DNA of 64,000 bases from Actinospica sp035712985 (GTDB taxonomy: Bacteria > Actinomycetota > Actinomycetes > Streptomycetales > Catenulisporaceae), in contig DASTAE010000255.1 in assembly GCA_035712985.1 (NCBI GenBank), positions 1 to 64,000 on the forward strand. The letters are read 5' to 3'. Position 1 is the stretch's first letter. Every line of letters starts with the position of its first letter. The notes below the pieces were generated by a model that was not told the origin of the DNA, searched no databases, and saw only the letters and a program-made list of their open reading frames with translations. Positions 24,501 through 33,756 of the stretch are shown here, piece after piece. A program made the position numbers and the translations under genes.

Positions 24501-27500
24501 TCAGTAGATATCGCGGACGTAGCGCTTCTCGGTGCTGAGGCGCTTCACGTAGGTGTCCGTGGCCTGCTCGGTCAGACCGCCGTGCGTGGTGATGATGCCG
24601 CGCAGGGTCCGGTCCACGTCCTTGGCCATGCGTGAGGCGTCTCCGCAGACGTAGAAGTGCGCGCCGGCCTCCAGCCACGTCCAGAGCCGATGCCCGTGCT
24701 CCTGCATCCGGTCCTGGACGTAGACCTTGTTGCGCTGGTCGCGGGAGAACGCGGTGTCGAGGTGGTCGAGCGTGCCGTCCACGGTCAGCGACATCAGGTC
24801 CTCGCGGTAGTAGAAGTCCGTGGCCCGATGCTGCTCGCCGAAGAACAGCCAGTTCGGCGCCGCGTGCCCCTGTGCCCGCCGATCGTGCAGGAAGCCGAGG
24901 AACGGGGCCACGCCGGTGCCGGGACCGACCATGATCATCGGCGTGTCCGGGTCGGTCGGCGGCCGGAAGTGCGGCGAGGGTTGGACGTGCACCGTGATCG
25001 GGGTGCCCGGCTCGGCGTCGGCGAGATAGGCGGAGCAGACGCCCTTGCGGGGCCGCGCGAGCGCGCTGTCGTAGCGCACGACGGAGACCGTGAGCGAGAC
25101 CTTGGTCGGGTCGGTCCGCGGGCTCGAGGATATCGAGTACTGACGGTTCTGCAGCCGCTTGAGCGCCGTCGTCCACTCCTGCGCGCTCGCGGTCGCCGGA
25201 TACTCGGCGAGCACGTCAGCGGCCTGACGCGCCCACGACCACTGCGAGAGCTCGCCCTTGTTGTCCGGCCGCAGCAGCTTGCGCAGCATCCGGTCGCCGG
25301 TCCGCTCGGCGAGGAACGTCAGCAGGCTGCCGGTGACCTTCGTGATGTCGAGGTGCCGCGAGAGCGCGTCGCGGAACGTGATGCCGCCGGGTCCGTCGAG
25401 CCCGTCGAGGTGCACGGGGCTCGCGCCGTCGACGCCCGTCAGCGAGAGCCACTCGTCGACCAGCGCCGCGTCGTTCACCGGCCTGACGCTGAGCGCGTCG
25501 CCCGCCTGGTACGCGAGCGGGTTCGCGCCGAGGTCGAAGGTGAACCGGCGCACCTCCTTCGTCGCGCCCGGCCGGCTGAGCAGCTCGTTGCCGATCAGCG
25601 GGGCCGAGACCGTGACCGGCGCCGAGCGGACCTGCGAAGATACCGGCGAGGCCTCGGCGACACGCGGTATCGCAGACGTGGAGGACGACCTCGGCGCCGC
25701 CTCGGCGAGAGAAGAGAGAACCTGGTCCAGCCACGCCGTCGCCGCGGGCTCGAAGTCGGGTTCGCAGTCCGCGCGCGGCGAGATCCGTTGCGCGCCGAGC
25801 TCCTCGAGACGCTGGTCGAGGCGGCGACCGTGGCCGCAGAAGTCGTTGTACGAGGAGTCGCCGAAGGCCAGGACCGAGTACCGCAGGTGGTCCAGGCTCG
25901 CCTGCGTCCCCGCGAGCGCGTCCCAGAAGCCGCTGCCGTTGTCGGGTGCGTCGCCGTCGCCGAAGGTGCTGGTCACGATCAGCAGCGTGTCGCCGTCCGG
26001 GAGGGCGGAGGGATCGGCCTCGTCCATCCCGAGCAGGGTCACGTCGTGGCCCGCGGCCTTCAGGCGCTGCGCCGCGATCTGCGCGAACTCCTCGGCGTTG
26101 CCGGTCTGCGAGGCCCACAGCAGCGTCAGCCGCCGACCCGGCGCGGGCGTTTCCCCGACGGCGGTCGCGGTCGCCCGGGAGTAGCGCCCGGCGAGCAGCC
26201 CGTCCACCCAGGCCGCGTGCTCGGGGCGCAGCGGAGCCGAGGCGGGGAGCACCGGAACCCCCGCGGGGTTCTCACCGAGCCCGGCGATGAATCCGGCCAG
26301 GTAGCGCTGCTCGCGCTCGTCGAACCTCGGCGGCCCGAGGTGCGCGACGCCGAGGGCCGCGGCGAGCGGGTCCTCGGGCGACGCCACGGCCTCGACCTCG
26401 CTCTCGCGTCGCGGTGCGGAGACGACCACCGGGATGGCCGACTTGGCCAGCGAGACCGCGCAGACCTTGAACTCCGGCTGGAAGGAGAGCGGGTCCACGG
26501 CGTCGTTCGTCACGGCGTTGACGCTGAGGTATTCGCCGAACAGATCGTTCCAGTGAAAGGGGGCGAAGCAGCAACCCCGGCGCACCCGATCCGTCAGAAC
26601 GGCCGGCAGCACCGCCCGGCCGCGCCGCGACGCGACCTCGACCGGATCGCCCTCCGCGAGCCCGAGCTCCCGCGCGTCCTGCGGATGGATCTCGACGAAC
26701 GGCCCCGGATCGAGCTTGTTGAGCTTCTCGACCTTCCCGGTCTTCGTCAGCGTGTGCCACTGGTGCTGCAGGCGGCCGGTGTTGAGCACGAAAGGGTAGT
26801 CGTCGTCCGGCATCTCCTTCGCCGGCATGTGCGGCCGCCCGAAGAAGACCGCACGTCCGGACGCGGTCGGGAACCTCGGCCGTCCCTCCGCGTCGAGGTA
26901 GCGGATCGGATTGCGGTCGGGGCCGCCGGGCGCCGCGGGCCACTGCACCGGCGTCTCGCGCAGCCGGTCGTAGGAGACGCCGCTGAGGTCGTAGCCGGTC
27001 TTCTCGTTACGTGCGCGCTTGATCTCCTCGAAGACTTCTTCCGCGCTCGCGTAGTCGAAGGCCTCCGCGTAACCCATCGCCGCCGCGACCTTGGCGATGA
27101 TCAGCCAGTCGGGCGTCGCGTCGCCGGGCGCGTCCACCGCGGGCTGCGCGAGCGTGAGATTCCGTTCACTGTTGATCAACACGCCTTCGGCCTCGGTCCA
27201 CATCGCGCCCGGCAGGACCACGTCGGCGTATCCGTTGGTCTCGGTGTCGGTGAACACGTCCTGCGTGACGACGAACTCGGCGGCCTCGAGCCCCGCGATG
27301 ACCGTCTTGCGGTTGGCGACGGAGGCGACCGGGTTCGTGCAGATGATCCAGCAGGCCTTGATCCGACCGGCCGCCATCTGCTCGAACAGCTCGATCGTGC
27401 CCTTGCCGACCCCGTCCTCGCGCAGCGTGCCGGCCGGAACGCCCCAGAGCCCTTCGACGAACTCCCGGTCCTGCGCCGCGAGCACGGAGCGCTGGCCGGG

Positions 27501-28556
27501 CAGGCCGGGGCCCATGTATCCCATCTCCCGGCCGCCCATCGCGTTCGGCTGGCCGGTCAGCGAGAACGGGCCGCTCCCGGGCCGGCAGATCGCGCCGGTG
27601 GCCAGGTGCAGGTTGACCAGCGCGTTCGTGTTCCAGGTGCCGTGCGTGGACTGGTTCAGGCCCATCGTCCAGCAGGACATCCACTCCCCGGCCTCGCCGA
27701 TCCAGCGCGCCGCGGTACGGAGGTCCGGCTCGGGGATGCCGGTCAGCTCGGCGACCGCCGCGGGCGGGTAGTCGGCCAGGAACCCCGGCATCGCCTCCCA
27801 GCCCTCGGTGTGCGCGGTGATGAACGCGGGGTCGGTGTGCCCGTTCTCGACCAGCAGGTGCAGCAGCCCGTTCAGCAGCGCGAGGTCCGTGCCGGGCTTG
27901 ATCTGCAGGAACAGGTCAGCCTTCTCGGCCGTCGCGCTGCGCCGCGGGTCCACGACGATCAGCTTCGCGCCCGCCCTCACCCGCTCCATCATGCGCAGGA
28001 ACAGGATCGGATGGCAGTCGGCCATGTTCGAGCCGGTGACCAGGAAGACGTCGGCCTTCTCGAAGTCCTGGTACGAGCCGGGCGGCCCGTCGGCGCCGAG
28101 CGAGAGCTTGTAGCCGGTCCCGGCGCTCGCCATGCACAGCCGCGAGTTCGACTCGATCTGGTTCGTCCGCACGTAGCCCTTGGCCAGCTTGTTCGCCAGG
28201 TACTGCGCCTCCAGGCTCATCTGGCCGGAGACGTAGAGGGCGAAGGAGTCGGGGCCGTGCTCGTCGATGACGGCGCGCAGCCGGGCCCCGGTCCCCGCGA
28301 TCGCCTCGTCCAGCGGCGTGGGCACGGCCTCGGCCCCGCGATCGGCCCTGACCAGCGCCGTCGTCAGCCGGCCGGGCGCGGCCAGCATCTCGGCGGTGGT
28401 CGCGCCCTTCGTGCACAGCCTGCCGGAATTCGCCGGATGCGCCTTGTCGCCGGAGGCCTTGCGCACCTTCTTGCGCCCGTCGGGCCCCGTCTCGATGTCG
28501 AGCACGAGCCCGCAGCCCACCCCGCAGTACGAGCACACGGTCCGAACCTGAGTCAC
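24501..28556 (-). CDS. Assimilatory nitrate reductase fused to diflavin (CPR-like) reductase
   Basis: The 1351-residue chain starts with a [4Fe-4S] site (CSYCGVGCG and the fourth Cys in GRLCTKG). The molybdopterin oxidoreductase domain (about residues 55-550) and the MGD-binding C-domain (about 590-690: FVLNTGRLQHQWHTLTKTG) follow. After a linker comes a flavodoxin domain (about 815-960: LLWASQTGNAEEFAQ, FGDGDAPDNG). Last are FAD- and NADPH-binding domains (about 1000-1350: RQYSISSSPR, MIMVGPGTGVAPFLGFL, VCGDASRMAKDV). One polypeptide can therefore pass NADPH electrons via FAD, FMN and FeS to Mo for nitrate to nitrite. GTG at 28556 has GGGAG upstream. No nitrite reductase or nitrate transporter gene lies nearby. 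Confidence 0.9.
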   Translation of the reverse strand: MTQVRTVCSYCGVGCGLVLDIETGPDGRKKVRKASGDKAHPANSGRLCTKGATTAEMLAAPGRLTTALVRADRGAEAVPTPLDEAIAGTGARLRAVIDEHGPDSFALYVSGQMSLEAQYLANKLAKGYVRTNQIESNSRLCMASAGTGYKLSLGADGPPGSYQDFEKADVFLVTGSNMADCHPILFLRMMERVRAGAKLIVVDPRRSATAEKADLFLQIKPGTDLALLNGLLHLLVENGHTDPAFITAHTEGWEAMPGFLADYPPAAVAELTGIPEPDLRTAARWIGEAGEWMSCWTMGLNQSTHGTWNTNALVNLHLATGAICRPGSGPFSLTGQPNAMGGREMGYMGPGLPGQRSVLAAQDREFVEGLWGVPAGTLREDGVGKGTIELFEQMAAGRIKACWIICTNPVASVANRKTVIAGLEAAEFVVTQDVFTDTETNGYADVVLPGAMWTEAEGVLINSERNLTLAQPAVDAPGDATPDWLIIAKVAAAMGYAEAFDYASAEEVFEEIKRARNEKTGYDLSGVSYDRLRETPVQWPAAPGGPDRNPIRYLDAEGRPRFPTASGRAVFFGRPHMPAKEMPDDDYPFVLNTGRLQHQWHTLTKTGKVEKLNKLDPGPFVEIHPQDARELGLAEGDPVEVASRRGRAVLPAVLTDRVRRGCCFAPFHWNDLFGEYLSVNAVTNDAVDPLSFQPEFKVCAVSLAKSAIPVVVSAPRRESEVEAVASPEDPLAAALGVAHLGPPRFDEREQRYLAGFIAGLGENPAGVPVLPASAPLRPEHAAWVDGLLAGRYSRATATAVGETPAPGRRLTLLWASQTGNAEEFAQIAAQRLKAAGHDVTLLGMDEADPSALPDGDTLLIVTSTFGDGDAPDNGSGFWDALAGTQASLDHLRYSVLAFGDSSYNDFCGHGRRLDQRLEELGAQRISPRADCEPDFEPAATAWLDQVLSSLAEAAPRSSSTSAIPRVAEASPVSSQVRSAPVTVSAPLIGNELLSRPGATKEVRRFTFDLGANPLAYQAGDALSVRPVNDAALVDEWLSLTGVDGASPVHLDGLDGPGGITFRDALSRHLDITKVTGSLLTFLAERTGDRMLRKLLRPDNKGELSQWSWARQAADVLAEYPATASAQEWTTALKRLQNRQYSISSSPRTDPTKVSLTVSVVRYDSALARPRKGVCSAYLADAEPGTPITVHVQPSPHFRPPTDPDTPMIMVGPGTGVAPFLGFLHDRRAQGHAAPNWLFFGEQHRATDFYYREDLMSLTVDGTLDHLDTAFSRDQRNKVYVQDRMQEHGHRLWTWLEAGAHFYVCGDASRMAKDVDRTLRGIITTHGGLTEQATDTYVKRLSTEKRYVRDIY

Positions 28557-28604
28557 GACGCTCCCTCGGGAAGAAAGGATCAACGTCGACCGTAGGAAAC
28601 AGCC

Positions 28605-28620
28605 GTGACACCGGCGTCAC
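28605..28620. promoter_or_regulatory. GlnR-like element upstream of nitrate reductase
   Basis: GTGAC (28605-28609) and GTCAC (28616-28620) are separated by 6 bp, matching the gTnAC-n6 spacing of actinobacterial GlnR sites. A TACGGT -10 candidate lies downstream on the reverse strand (28592-28587), with the gene start at 28556. GlnR controls nitrate assimilation genes in related bacteria. Confidence 0.4.
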
Positions 28621-28759
28621 GCGGAACGGCAGCGGATGTTTCGCGTCACGCACACCCGGCCGAAGGGCGCGGTGAGGACCGGTCCCGTCGCCCCCCGTTC
28701 GGCGGCATCGCGCGCGGGGCTGCTTGGTCCGGGTGCGCCGGCCTGGCAGGATCACGGCC

Positions 28760-29374
28760 ATGTCTGATGATCAGGAGCCTGAAGCGTCCGGCTGGGACGC
28801 GATCGACGCCGTCTTCGACGAGCTGTACGACGGGATCGAGCCCGTGCACGTGGGCTATGTCCCGGGCCTGGCCTTCGGCAGCGGTCTGCAGGGCTGCTCG
28901 GCCTACCGGGCCGCGGACCACTGGCACTACGTCACCTACGGACTGACCGAGCTCTGGGACAAGAGCGCGGACGCGGACCCGGAGATCAGCGGCTGGGGCT
29001 ACGAGTTCACCCTGCGCGTCCGGCTCCGCGACGGCGAGGACGCCCCGCCGCAGTGGCCGTTCACCCTGCTGGAGGAGCTGGCCAAGACCACGAACCAGGG
29101 CGGCGCGGTCTACGAGGCCGGCCACTGCATCGACGTCAACCAGCCGATCACCGGCGAGCCCGGCACCGGCCTGACCGCCTTCGCGCTGGTCCGCGACCCG
29201 GAGATCCCCGAGCTCGTGGACAGCCCGAACGGCGCGTTCGCGCTGCTGCAGGTCGTCGGCATCACCGCCGACGAGCTCGCCCGGGTGAAGGACACCGGCA
29301 CGGAGGACGTGCTCGGCGGCCTCGCCGTCGGCAACCCGCTGCTGATCACCGATCCGGGTCGGGCCGCCGCCTAG
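28760..29374 (+). CDS. Suppressor-of-fused (SUFU) domain protein
   Basis: The 204-residue SUFU-like protein is recognised from DAVFDELYDGIEPVHVGYVP, HWHYVTYGLTELWDK, GWGYEFTLRVRL, WPFTLLEELAK, and FALLQVVGITADELA at the end. Bacterial SUFU proteins occur as immunity proteins of contact-dependent toxins and as single proteins. No toxin gene is adjacent here. AGGAT precedes the ATG at 28760. Confidence 0.85.
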   Translation: MSDDQEPEASGWDAIDAVFDELYDGIEPVHVGYVPGLAFGSGLQGCSAYRAADHWHYVTYGLTELWDKSADADPEISGWGYEFTLRVRLRDGEDAPPQWPFTLLEELAKTTNQGGAVYEAGHCIDVNQPITGEPGTGLTAFALVRDPEIPELVDSPNGAFALLQVVGITADELARVKDTGTEDVLGGLAVGNPLLITDPGRAAA

Positions 29375-29403
29375 CCGCCCGTACCGCGTACCGCGGGCCC
29401 GGC

Positions 29404-30429
29404 TCAGAACTCGAAGACGAGCCGGGCCGGGACGCGACCGCCGACGATGTCCGCGAAGCACTCGTTGACCTCGTCGAGCCGCCGGGTCTCGGCGATCACC
29501 TCGGTGCGCCCGGCCGCGTGCAGCGCGAATACATCCGCGAGGTCCTGCCGGGTGCCGACGATCGTGCCGATGATCGACTTGCCGCTGATCACGGTGTCGA
29601 AGATCGGGATGTTCATGGTGCCGTCGGCCGGCAGCGCGACGCACACCAGGCGCCCGCCGCGCCGCAGCGAGCCGTAGGCCTGCTCGAACGCGCGTGGGGA
29701 GGTGGCCAGGGCGATGGCCACGTCCGCGCCGCCGAGCTTGCGCACGGCCTTGGCGGCGTCGCCCACCCGGCCGTCGACGACCTCGTCGGCGCCGAGCCGG
29801 GCGGCGAGCTCGAGCTTCGCGTCCTCGATGTCGACGGCGATCACCCGGCCGCCGAAGATCCTCGCGTACTGCAGGGCGAGGTGCCCGAGCCCGCCGATCC
29901 CGTAGATCACCACGGTCTCGCCGGGACTGAGCCGGGAGACCTTGACCGCCTTGAACGTCGTGAGCCCCGCGCAGGTCAGCGGCGCGGCGTCGAACGAGGA
30001 CACGCCATCGGGAACCGTGACCACGTAGCGGTCGTCGGCCACCGCGTACTCGGCGTACGTGCCGTCGAGCGAGAAGCCGGTGTTGCGCTGCCTCGTGCAC
30101 AGCGTCTCGGCGCCGGAGAGGCAGTACGAGCAGACGCCGCACGCGGTGCCGAGCCACGCGATCGCGACCCGCTCGCCGACCTGGTGCAGGCCGGCGCCGG
30201 GCCCGAGCGCCTCGACGGTCCCGACGCCCTCGTGCCCGGGCACGTACGGGGTGCGCGGCTTGGCGGCCCAGTCACCGTGCGCGGCGTGGATGTCGGTGTG
30301 GCACAGTCCCGAGGCCTGCATCCGCACCAGCACCTGGCCGGGACCGGGCTCCGGCACCGGCAGATCCCGGACCTCGATCCTCGCGCCGAGCTCGGCGACG
30401 ACGGCGGCTCTCATCGTGGTGGTGGTCAT
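29404..30429 (-). CDS. Zn-dependent alcohol dehydrogenase
   Basis: The 341-residue medium-chain dehydrogenase has catalytic Zn ligands in GLCHTDIHAAHGDW and GHEGVG. The structural Zn loop CGVCSYCLSGAETLC has four Cys, and the NAD site is IYGIGGLGHLALQYA, with Asp in VDIED (NAD preference). It matches AdhP/AdhA-type bacterial ethanol or short-chain alcohol dehydrogenases. The ATG at 30429 has no ribosome site but a TATGGT box 6 nt upstream, so it may be leaderless. Confidence 0.92.
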   Translation of the reverse strand: MTTTTMRAAVVAELGARIEVRDLPVPEPGPGQVLVRMQASGLCHTDIHAAHGDWAAKPRTPYVPGHEGVGTVEALGPGAGLHQVGERVAIAWLGTACGVCSYCLSGAETLCTRQRNTGFSLDGTYAEYAVADDRYVVTVPDGVSSFDAAPLTCAGLTTFKAVKVSRLSPGETVVIYGIGGLGHLALQYARIFGGRVIAVDIEDAKLELAARLGADEVVDGRVGDAAKAVRKLGGADVAIALATSPRAFEQAYGSLRRGGRLVCVALPADGTMNIPIFDTVISGKSIIGTIVGTRQDLADVFALHAAGRTEVIAETRRLDEVNECFADIVGGRVPARLVFEF

Positions 30430-30435
30430 CGGAGA

Positions 30436-30441
30436 ACCATA
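30436..30441 (-). promoter_or_regulatory. Candidate -10 box (leaderless) for the alcohol dehydrogenase
   Basis: TATGGT on the reverse strand ends 6 nt before the ATG at 30429. The -35 region is weak. Confidence 0.35.
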
Positions 30442-30472
30442 TTCCGCGGGCGCCGGTCCGGGAACGGCGGAA

Positions 30473-30802
30473 TCAGTCGCTCTTGGGCCCGGCCTGCTGG
30501 GCGACCTCGAAGGACCAGATCTGCGAGGCGTGCGCGGCGGGCTTCGGGGCGGTGCCGTCCGGGGTGCCGCCGGCGTGGCCGCGGGCGAAGTCCTGGGAGT
30601 CGTGCCACTTCTGGAAGTCCTCCTCGCTGCGCCAGCGGGTGTAGACCAGGTACTGGTCGGTGCCCTCGACCGGGCGCAGCAGCTCGAACCACTCGAAGCC
30701 GTCGCTGGTCTCCACGGCCCCCGCGCGGTGCGCGAACCGCTGCTCCAGCGTCGCGCGCGCCTCCGCCGACACCGACAGGACATTGATCTTCACCACGGAC
30801 AT
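30473..30802 (-). CDS. Antibiotic biosynthesis monooxygenase (ABM) domain protein
   Basis: The 109-residue ferredoxin-like ABM protein shows VVKINVLSVSAEARATLEQRF, SDGFEWFELLRPVEGTDQYLVYTRW and EEDFQKWHDSQDF. The pattern is shared with actinobacterial HmoA/MhuD-like heme-degrading monooxygenases. The Asn/Trp/His set needed for heme degradation could not be confirmed by eye. GAGGAG precedes the ATG at 30802. Confidence 0.78.
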   Translation of the reverse strand: MSVVKINVLSVSAEARATLEQRFAHRAGAVETSDGFEWFELLRPVEGTDQYLVYTRWRSEEDFQKWHDSQDFARGHAGGTPDGTAPKPAAHASQIWSFEVAQQAGPKSD

Positions 30803-31143
30803 GCTGGACGCTCCTCGCCGTACCGGTCGGCGGCAGCCCCGGGTCGCGGCTCCCGCGCGTCCAAGATTAGCCCGAGCCGCGGCGTCGGCAGGCGCCGACG
30901 GCGTCCCGCGCCCCGGCCGCGCCACCCGGCGCCTCGTTGCAGGTCCACTGGTTCGCGTTCCACGGTGGGCCGTCGTAGAGGCCTGGGCGCCGCGCACGTG
31001 CCCGGTGCCGGCCGCCCGCGCCGCCGGGCAGGAGCTCCTCGCGGCCGCCGTCCCCGTGGGATGACGAGGCCCGGCCGAAAGCGTTCAGCGCGGGCTCTGG
31101 CCAAGGCGGCGAACCGCTTGTAGCATCCCCCTCGACGCCCGAC
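30803..31143. other. Intergenic region without a recognisable gene
   Basis: This stretch of about 340 bp between the ABM gene and the LacI-type operator has several open frames, but none with a recognised motif, start and ribosome site. A TAGCAT sequence near 31119 could be a -10 box for the rhamnosidase gene. It may contain decayed coding sequence. Confidence 0.4.
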
Positions 31144-31159
31144 TTTGAAACGATTCAAA
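31144..31159. promoter_or_regulatory. LacI-family operator upstream of rhamnosidase
   Basis: TTTGAA and TTCAAA flank ACGA, giving the core TGAAACGATTCA typical of LacI/CcpA-like operators in actinobacteria. It is one of the few AT-rich spots and lies 50 bp before the rhamnosidase ATG. No lacI gene is adjacent. Confidence 0.6.
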
Positions 31160-31208
31160 ATTTCGGGCTCGAGCCGCATCGTCAGCGAGGACGAGTGAGG
31201 GAGCAGTC

Positions 31209-33749
31209 ATGGCACAGCCGTTCGGCGGGGGATCCCCGCGTCGCAGCGTACTCAAATCCGGGATAGGCCTGGTCGTGGCCTCGGCGGCGGCGCAGCTGGC
31301 GGGCGCGGGCCCGGCCGCCGCCGCGACGGGGGTCGGCGCGCCCGCCGCCTCGGGCTCGGCGGGCGACTGGTCGGCCTACGTCGTCGGCCCGACCAGCAAT
31401 AACGTTTCACCGGTCCGCGTCATCGCCACCGCGGGCGAGGTGGCCGACCCGGACGCGCTGCTGCACCATGGCAACGTTGTCACGGTGCTGACCAGGGCGA
31501 AGCCGCCGGTGCCGCCGACCTGGCCGTCCGGCACCACCGCGACGGCCTCCTCGTACCACGCGCCGAACAACGGCGACAACGGCGCCTACACCACCTACGA
31601 CCCGTCGAACGCGATCGACGGCGACCCGACCACCTTCTGGAACGACGCGAACCCGAATACGTACCCGGCCACGCTGACCGTCACGTCGCCGACCCCGGTG
31701 ACCCTCGACGGCGTCACCCTGCTGTCGAACTCCGACGGCGTGCCGGTCGACTTCACCGTGCTGACCTGGGACGGCTCGGCCTGGCAGACCTCGGCCACCG
31801 TCACCGGGAACAGCGCGGTCCAGGTCCCGATCCCGTTCTCCGCGCCGGTCACGACGACCCGGGTGCAGCTGGTCGTCACGCTCGACCAGGACACGCCGCA
31901 AGGTCAGTACACCCGCGTCAACGCGCTCTACCCCGGACTCGTCGAGGTGATCACGCCGCCGAGCGTCACGATCGACTTCGGCCAGAACTACGTCGGCTAT
32001 CCGCACATCGACTTCGCCTGGGCCTCGGCCGGCAACCCCGGCGTGCGTCTCGCGTTCTCCGAGACCGTCGAGTTCCTCGGCGACCGCTCCGACTTCGAGC
32101 GCTCCGACAACGCGGGCGGCGGCCCCGGCACCGATCAGTACGCGGTCCCCGCCGCGGGCGCCTCGTGGACCGACACCGCGGGCTATCAGAGCGGCACCCA
32201 GGTCTACGCCCAGGGCCTGCACGGATTCCGCTACATGAAGATCACCCTGGACGCGCTGCCCTCCGACGCCCCGGCCGCCGTGCCGTACGGCCAGGTCGCC
32301 ATCGACGCGGTGTCCCTGAAGTTCCACGCCTACCTCGGCACGCCCGACTCCTACGCGGGCTGGTTCCTCTGCTCCGACGACGCGCTCAACCGCTACTGGT
32401 ACGGCGCCGCGTACACGAACGAGCTGGTCGTCGCTCCCTTCCTGGCAGACGACTGCGATCCGCGCAACGCCGCGAGCCCGACCCTGCTCGGCGAGCTCGT
32501 GCTGCTCGACGGGGCCAAGCGCGACCGTGATCCGTACGTCGGCGACATCGCCGTGTCCGGCCGCACGCTCTACCTCACCCACCCCGACGCGGCCGCGGCG
32601 GCCCGCAACGTGCTCGCCGACCTCGCCGAGCATCAACGCCCCGACGGCTGGATCCCGCCCGCGTCGATCGTCGACTACACGCTCCCGCTGTTCGACTACC
32701 CGCTCTGGTGGGTCACGGCGAGCTGGGACTACATCCTCTACACCGGCGACACGAAGTACGCGGCGACCTACTACCCGAACCTCGTCGCCGTGCTCGACAC
32801 CTGGTACCCGAGCGTGACCGATAGCAGTGGTCTGCTGAGCAAGGGGCTCAACGGCACCGACGGCTACGGCGACTACGCCTTCCTGCCGCGCACCGGCGAG
32901 GTCACCTACTACAACGCCAACTACGTCCAGGCCCTGAACGACGCCGCCGGTATCGCAACGGCGCTCGGCCACACGAGCGACGCGAACCGCTGGAACCAGC
33001 GCGCCGCGTCCGTCGCCGCCGCAATCAACACAGCACTCTGGGACGCCTCGGCCGGGGCCTACCTCGACTCGGGCACCGGACCGGTGCGGCACGCCCAGGA
33101 CGGCAACGCGATCGCCATCACCGCGGGCGTCGCCGACTCGGCGCGGGCGAACTCCGCGCTCGCGTACATGGCCGCCAACATGAGCCTCCCGTACGGCAAC
33201 GCCTTCATGGACAACGACACGCTCTCCGGGGTCGGCGACGCCTCGCGGCGCGTCTACGCCTTCACTTCGTACCCTGAGTTGGTCGCCCGGTTCCGCACCG
33301 GCGCCGCGGATTCGGCGATCGACCAGATCAAGCGCACATACGGCTGGATGCACACGCACGACCCGGGAATCACGAACTGGGAGGGCATCGGACCCGACGG
33401 CACGCCGTACGAGGGCGCGTTCACGAGCATGGCGCACGGCTGGTCGACCGGCGTGCTGCCCGCTCTGACGAACGAGCTGCTCGGCGTGACGCCGACCGGG
33501 CCCGGCTTCGCCACGTGGACCGTGATCCCGCATCCCGGCAGCGTGACCTGGGCGCGCGGTCAGGTCCCGACTCCGCACGGCCCGCTGACCGTCCAGTGGC
33601 AGACCTCGACGACCGGCACCGGACCGTCCTTCACGCTGCGCATCACGGTTCCTAGGGGGACGAGGGGCCAGGTCTCGCTTCCCCTCGGCAACGGCCATAA
33701 GACGATCTCTGGTGTGGGCGCCGGCGACCACACCTTCACGGTCCGATAG
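31209..33749 (+). CDS. Tat-exported GH78 alpha-L-rhamnosidase-like enzyme
   Basis: The 846 residues begin with a twin-arginine signal (SPRRSVLKSGIGLVVASAAA). A beta-rich N-region has an F5/8-type C (CBM32-like) insertion at about 95-240 (SYHAPNNGDNGAYTTYDPSN, AIDGDPTTFWND). After that come the GH78 accessory beta-sandwich (SVTIDFGQNYVGY) and the (alpha/alpha)6 catalytic barrel from about 390. The barrel carries LLDGAKRDRDPYVGDIAVS and, late, HGWSTGVLPALTNELLGV. A C-terminal beta-sandwich closes it. It probably releases rhamnose from plant glycosides or polysaccharides outside the cell. Control by a LacI-type repressor is inferred from the operator upstream. Confidence 0.87.
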   Translation: MAQPFGGGSPRRSVLKSGIGLVVASAAAQLAGAGPAAAATGVGAPAASGSAGDWSAYVVGPTSNNVSPVRVIATAGEVADPDALLHHGNVVTVLTRAKPPVPPTWPSGTTATASSYHAPNNGDNGAYTTYDPSNAIDGDPTTFWNDANPNTYPATLTVTSPTPVTLDGVTLLSNSDGVPVDFTVLTWDGSAWQTSATVTGNSAVQVPIPFSAPVTTTRVQLVVTLDQDTPQGQYTRVNALYPGLVEVITPPSVTIDFGQNYVGYPHIDFAWASAGNPGVRLAFSETVEFLGDRSDFERSDNAGGGPGTDQYAVPAAGASWTDTAGYQSGTQVYAQGLHGFRYMKITLDALPSDAPAAVPYGQVAIDAVSLKFHAYLGTPDSYAGWFLCSDDALNRYWYGAAYTNELVVAPFLADDCDPRNAASPTLLGELVLLDGAKRDRDPYVGDIAVSGRTLYLTHPDAAAAARNVLADLAEHQRPDGWIPPASIVDYTLPLFDYPLWWVTASWDYILYTGDTKYAATYYPNLVAVLDTWYPSVTDSSGLLSKGLNGTDGYGDYAFLPRTGEVTYYNANYVQALNDAAGIATALGHTSDANRWNQRAASVAAAINTALWDASAGAYLDSGTGPVRHAQDGNAIAITAGVADSARANSALAYMAANMSLPYGNAFMDNDTLSGVGDASRRVYAFTSYPELVARFRTGAADSAIDQIKRTYGWMHTHDPGITNWEGIGPDGTPYEGAFTSMAHGWSTGVLPALTNELLGVTPTGPGFATWTVIPHPGSVTWARGQVPTPHGPLTVQWQTSTTGTGPSFTLRITVPRGTRGQVSLPLGNGHKTISGVGAGDHTFTVR

Positions 33750-33756
33750 CCGGCTG

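Noticed and set aside
30855..31064. Possible small gene before the rhamnosidase
   Set aside because: No start with a ribosome site and no recognisable motif in any frame, so it was treated as intergenic.
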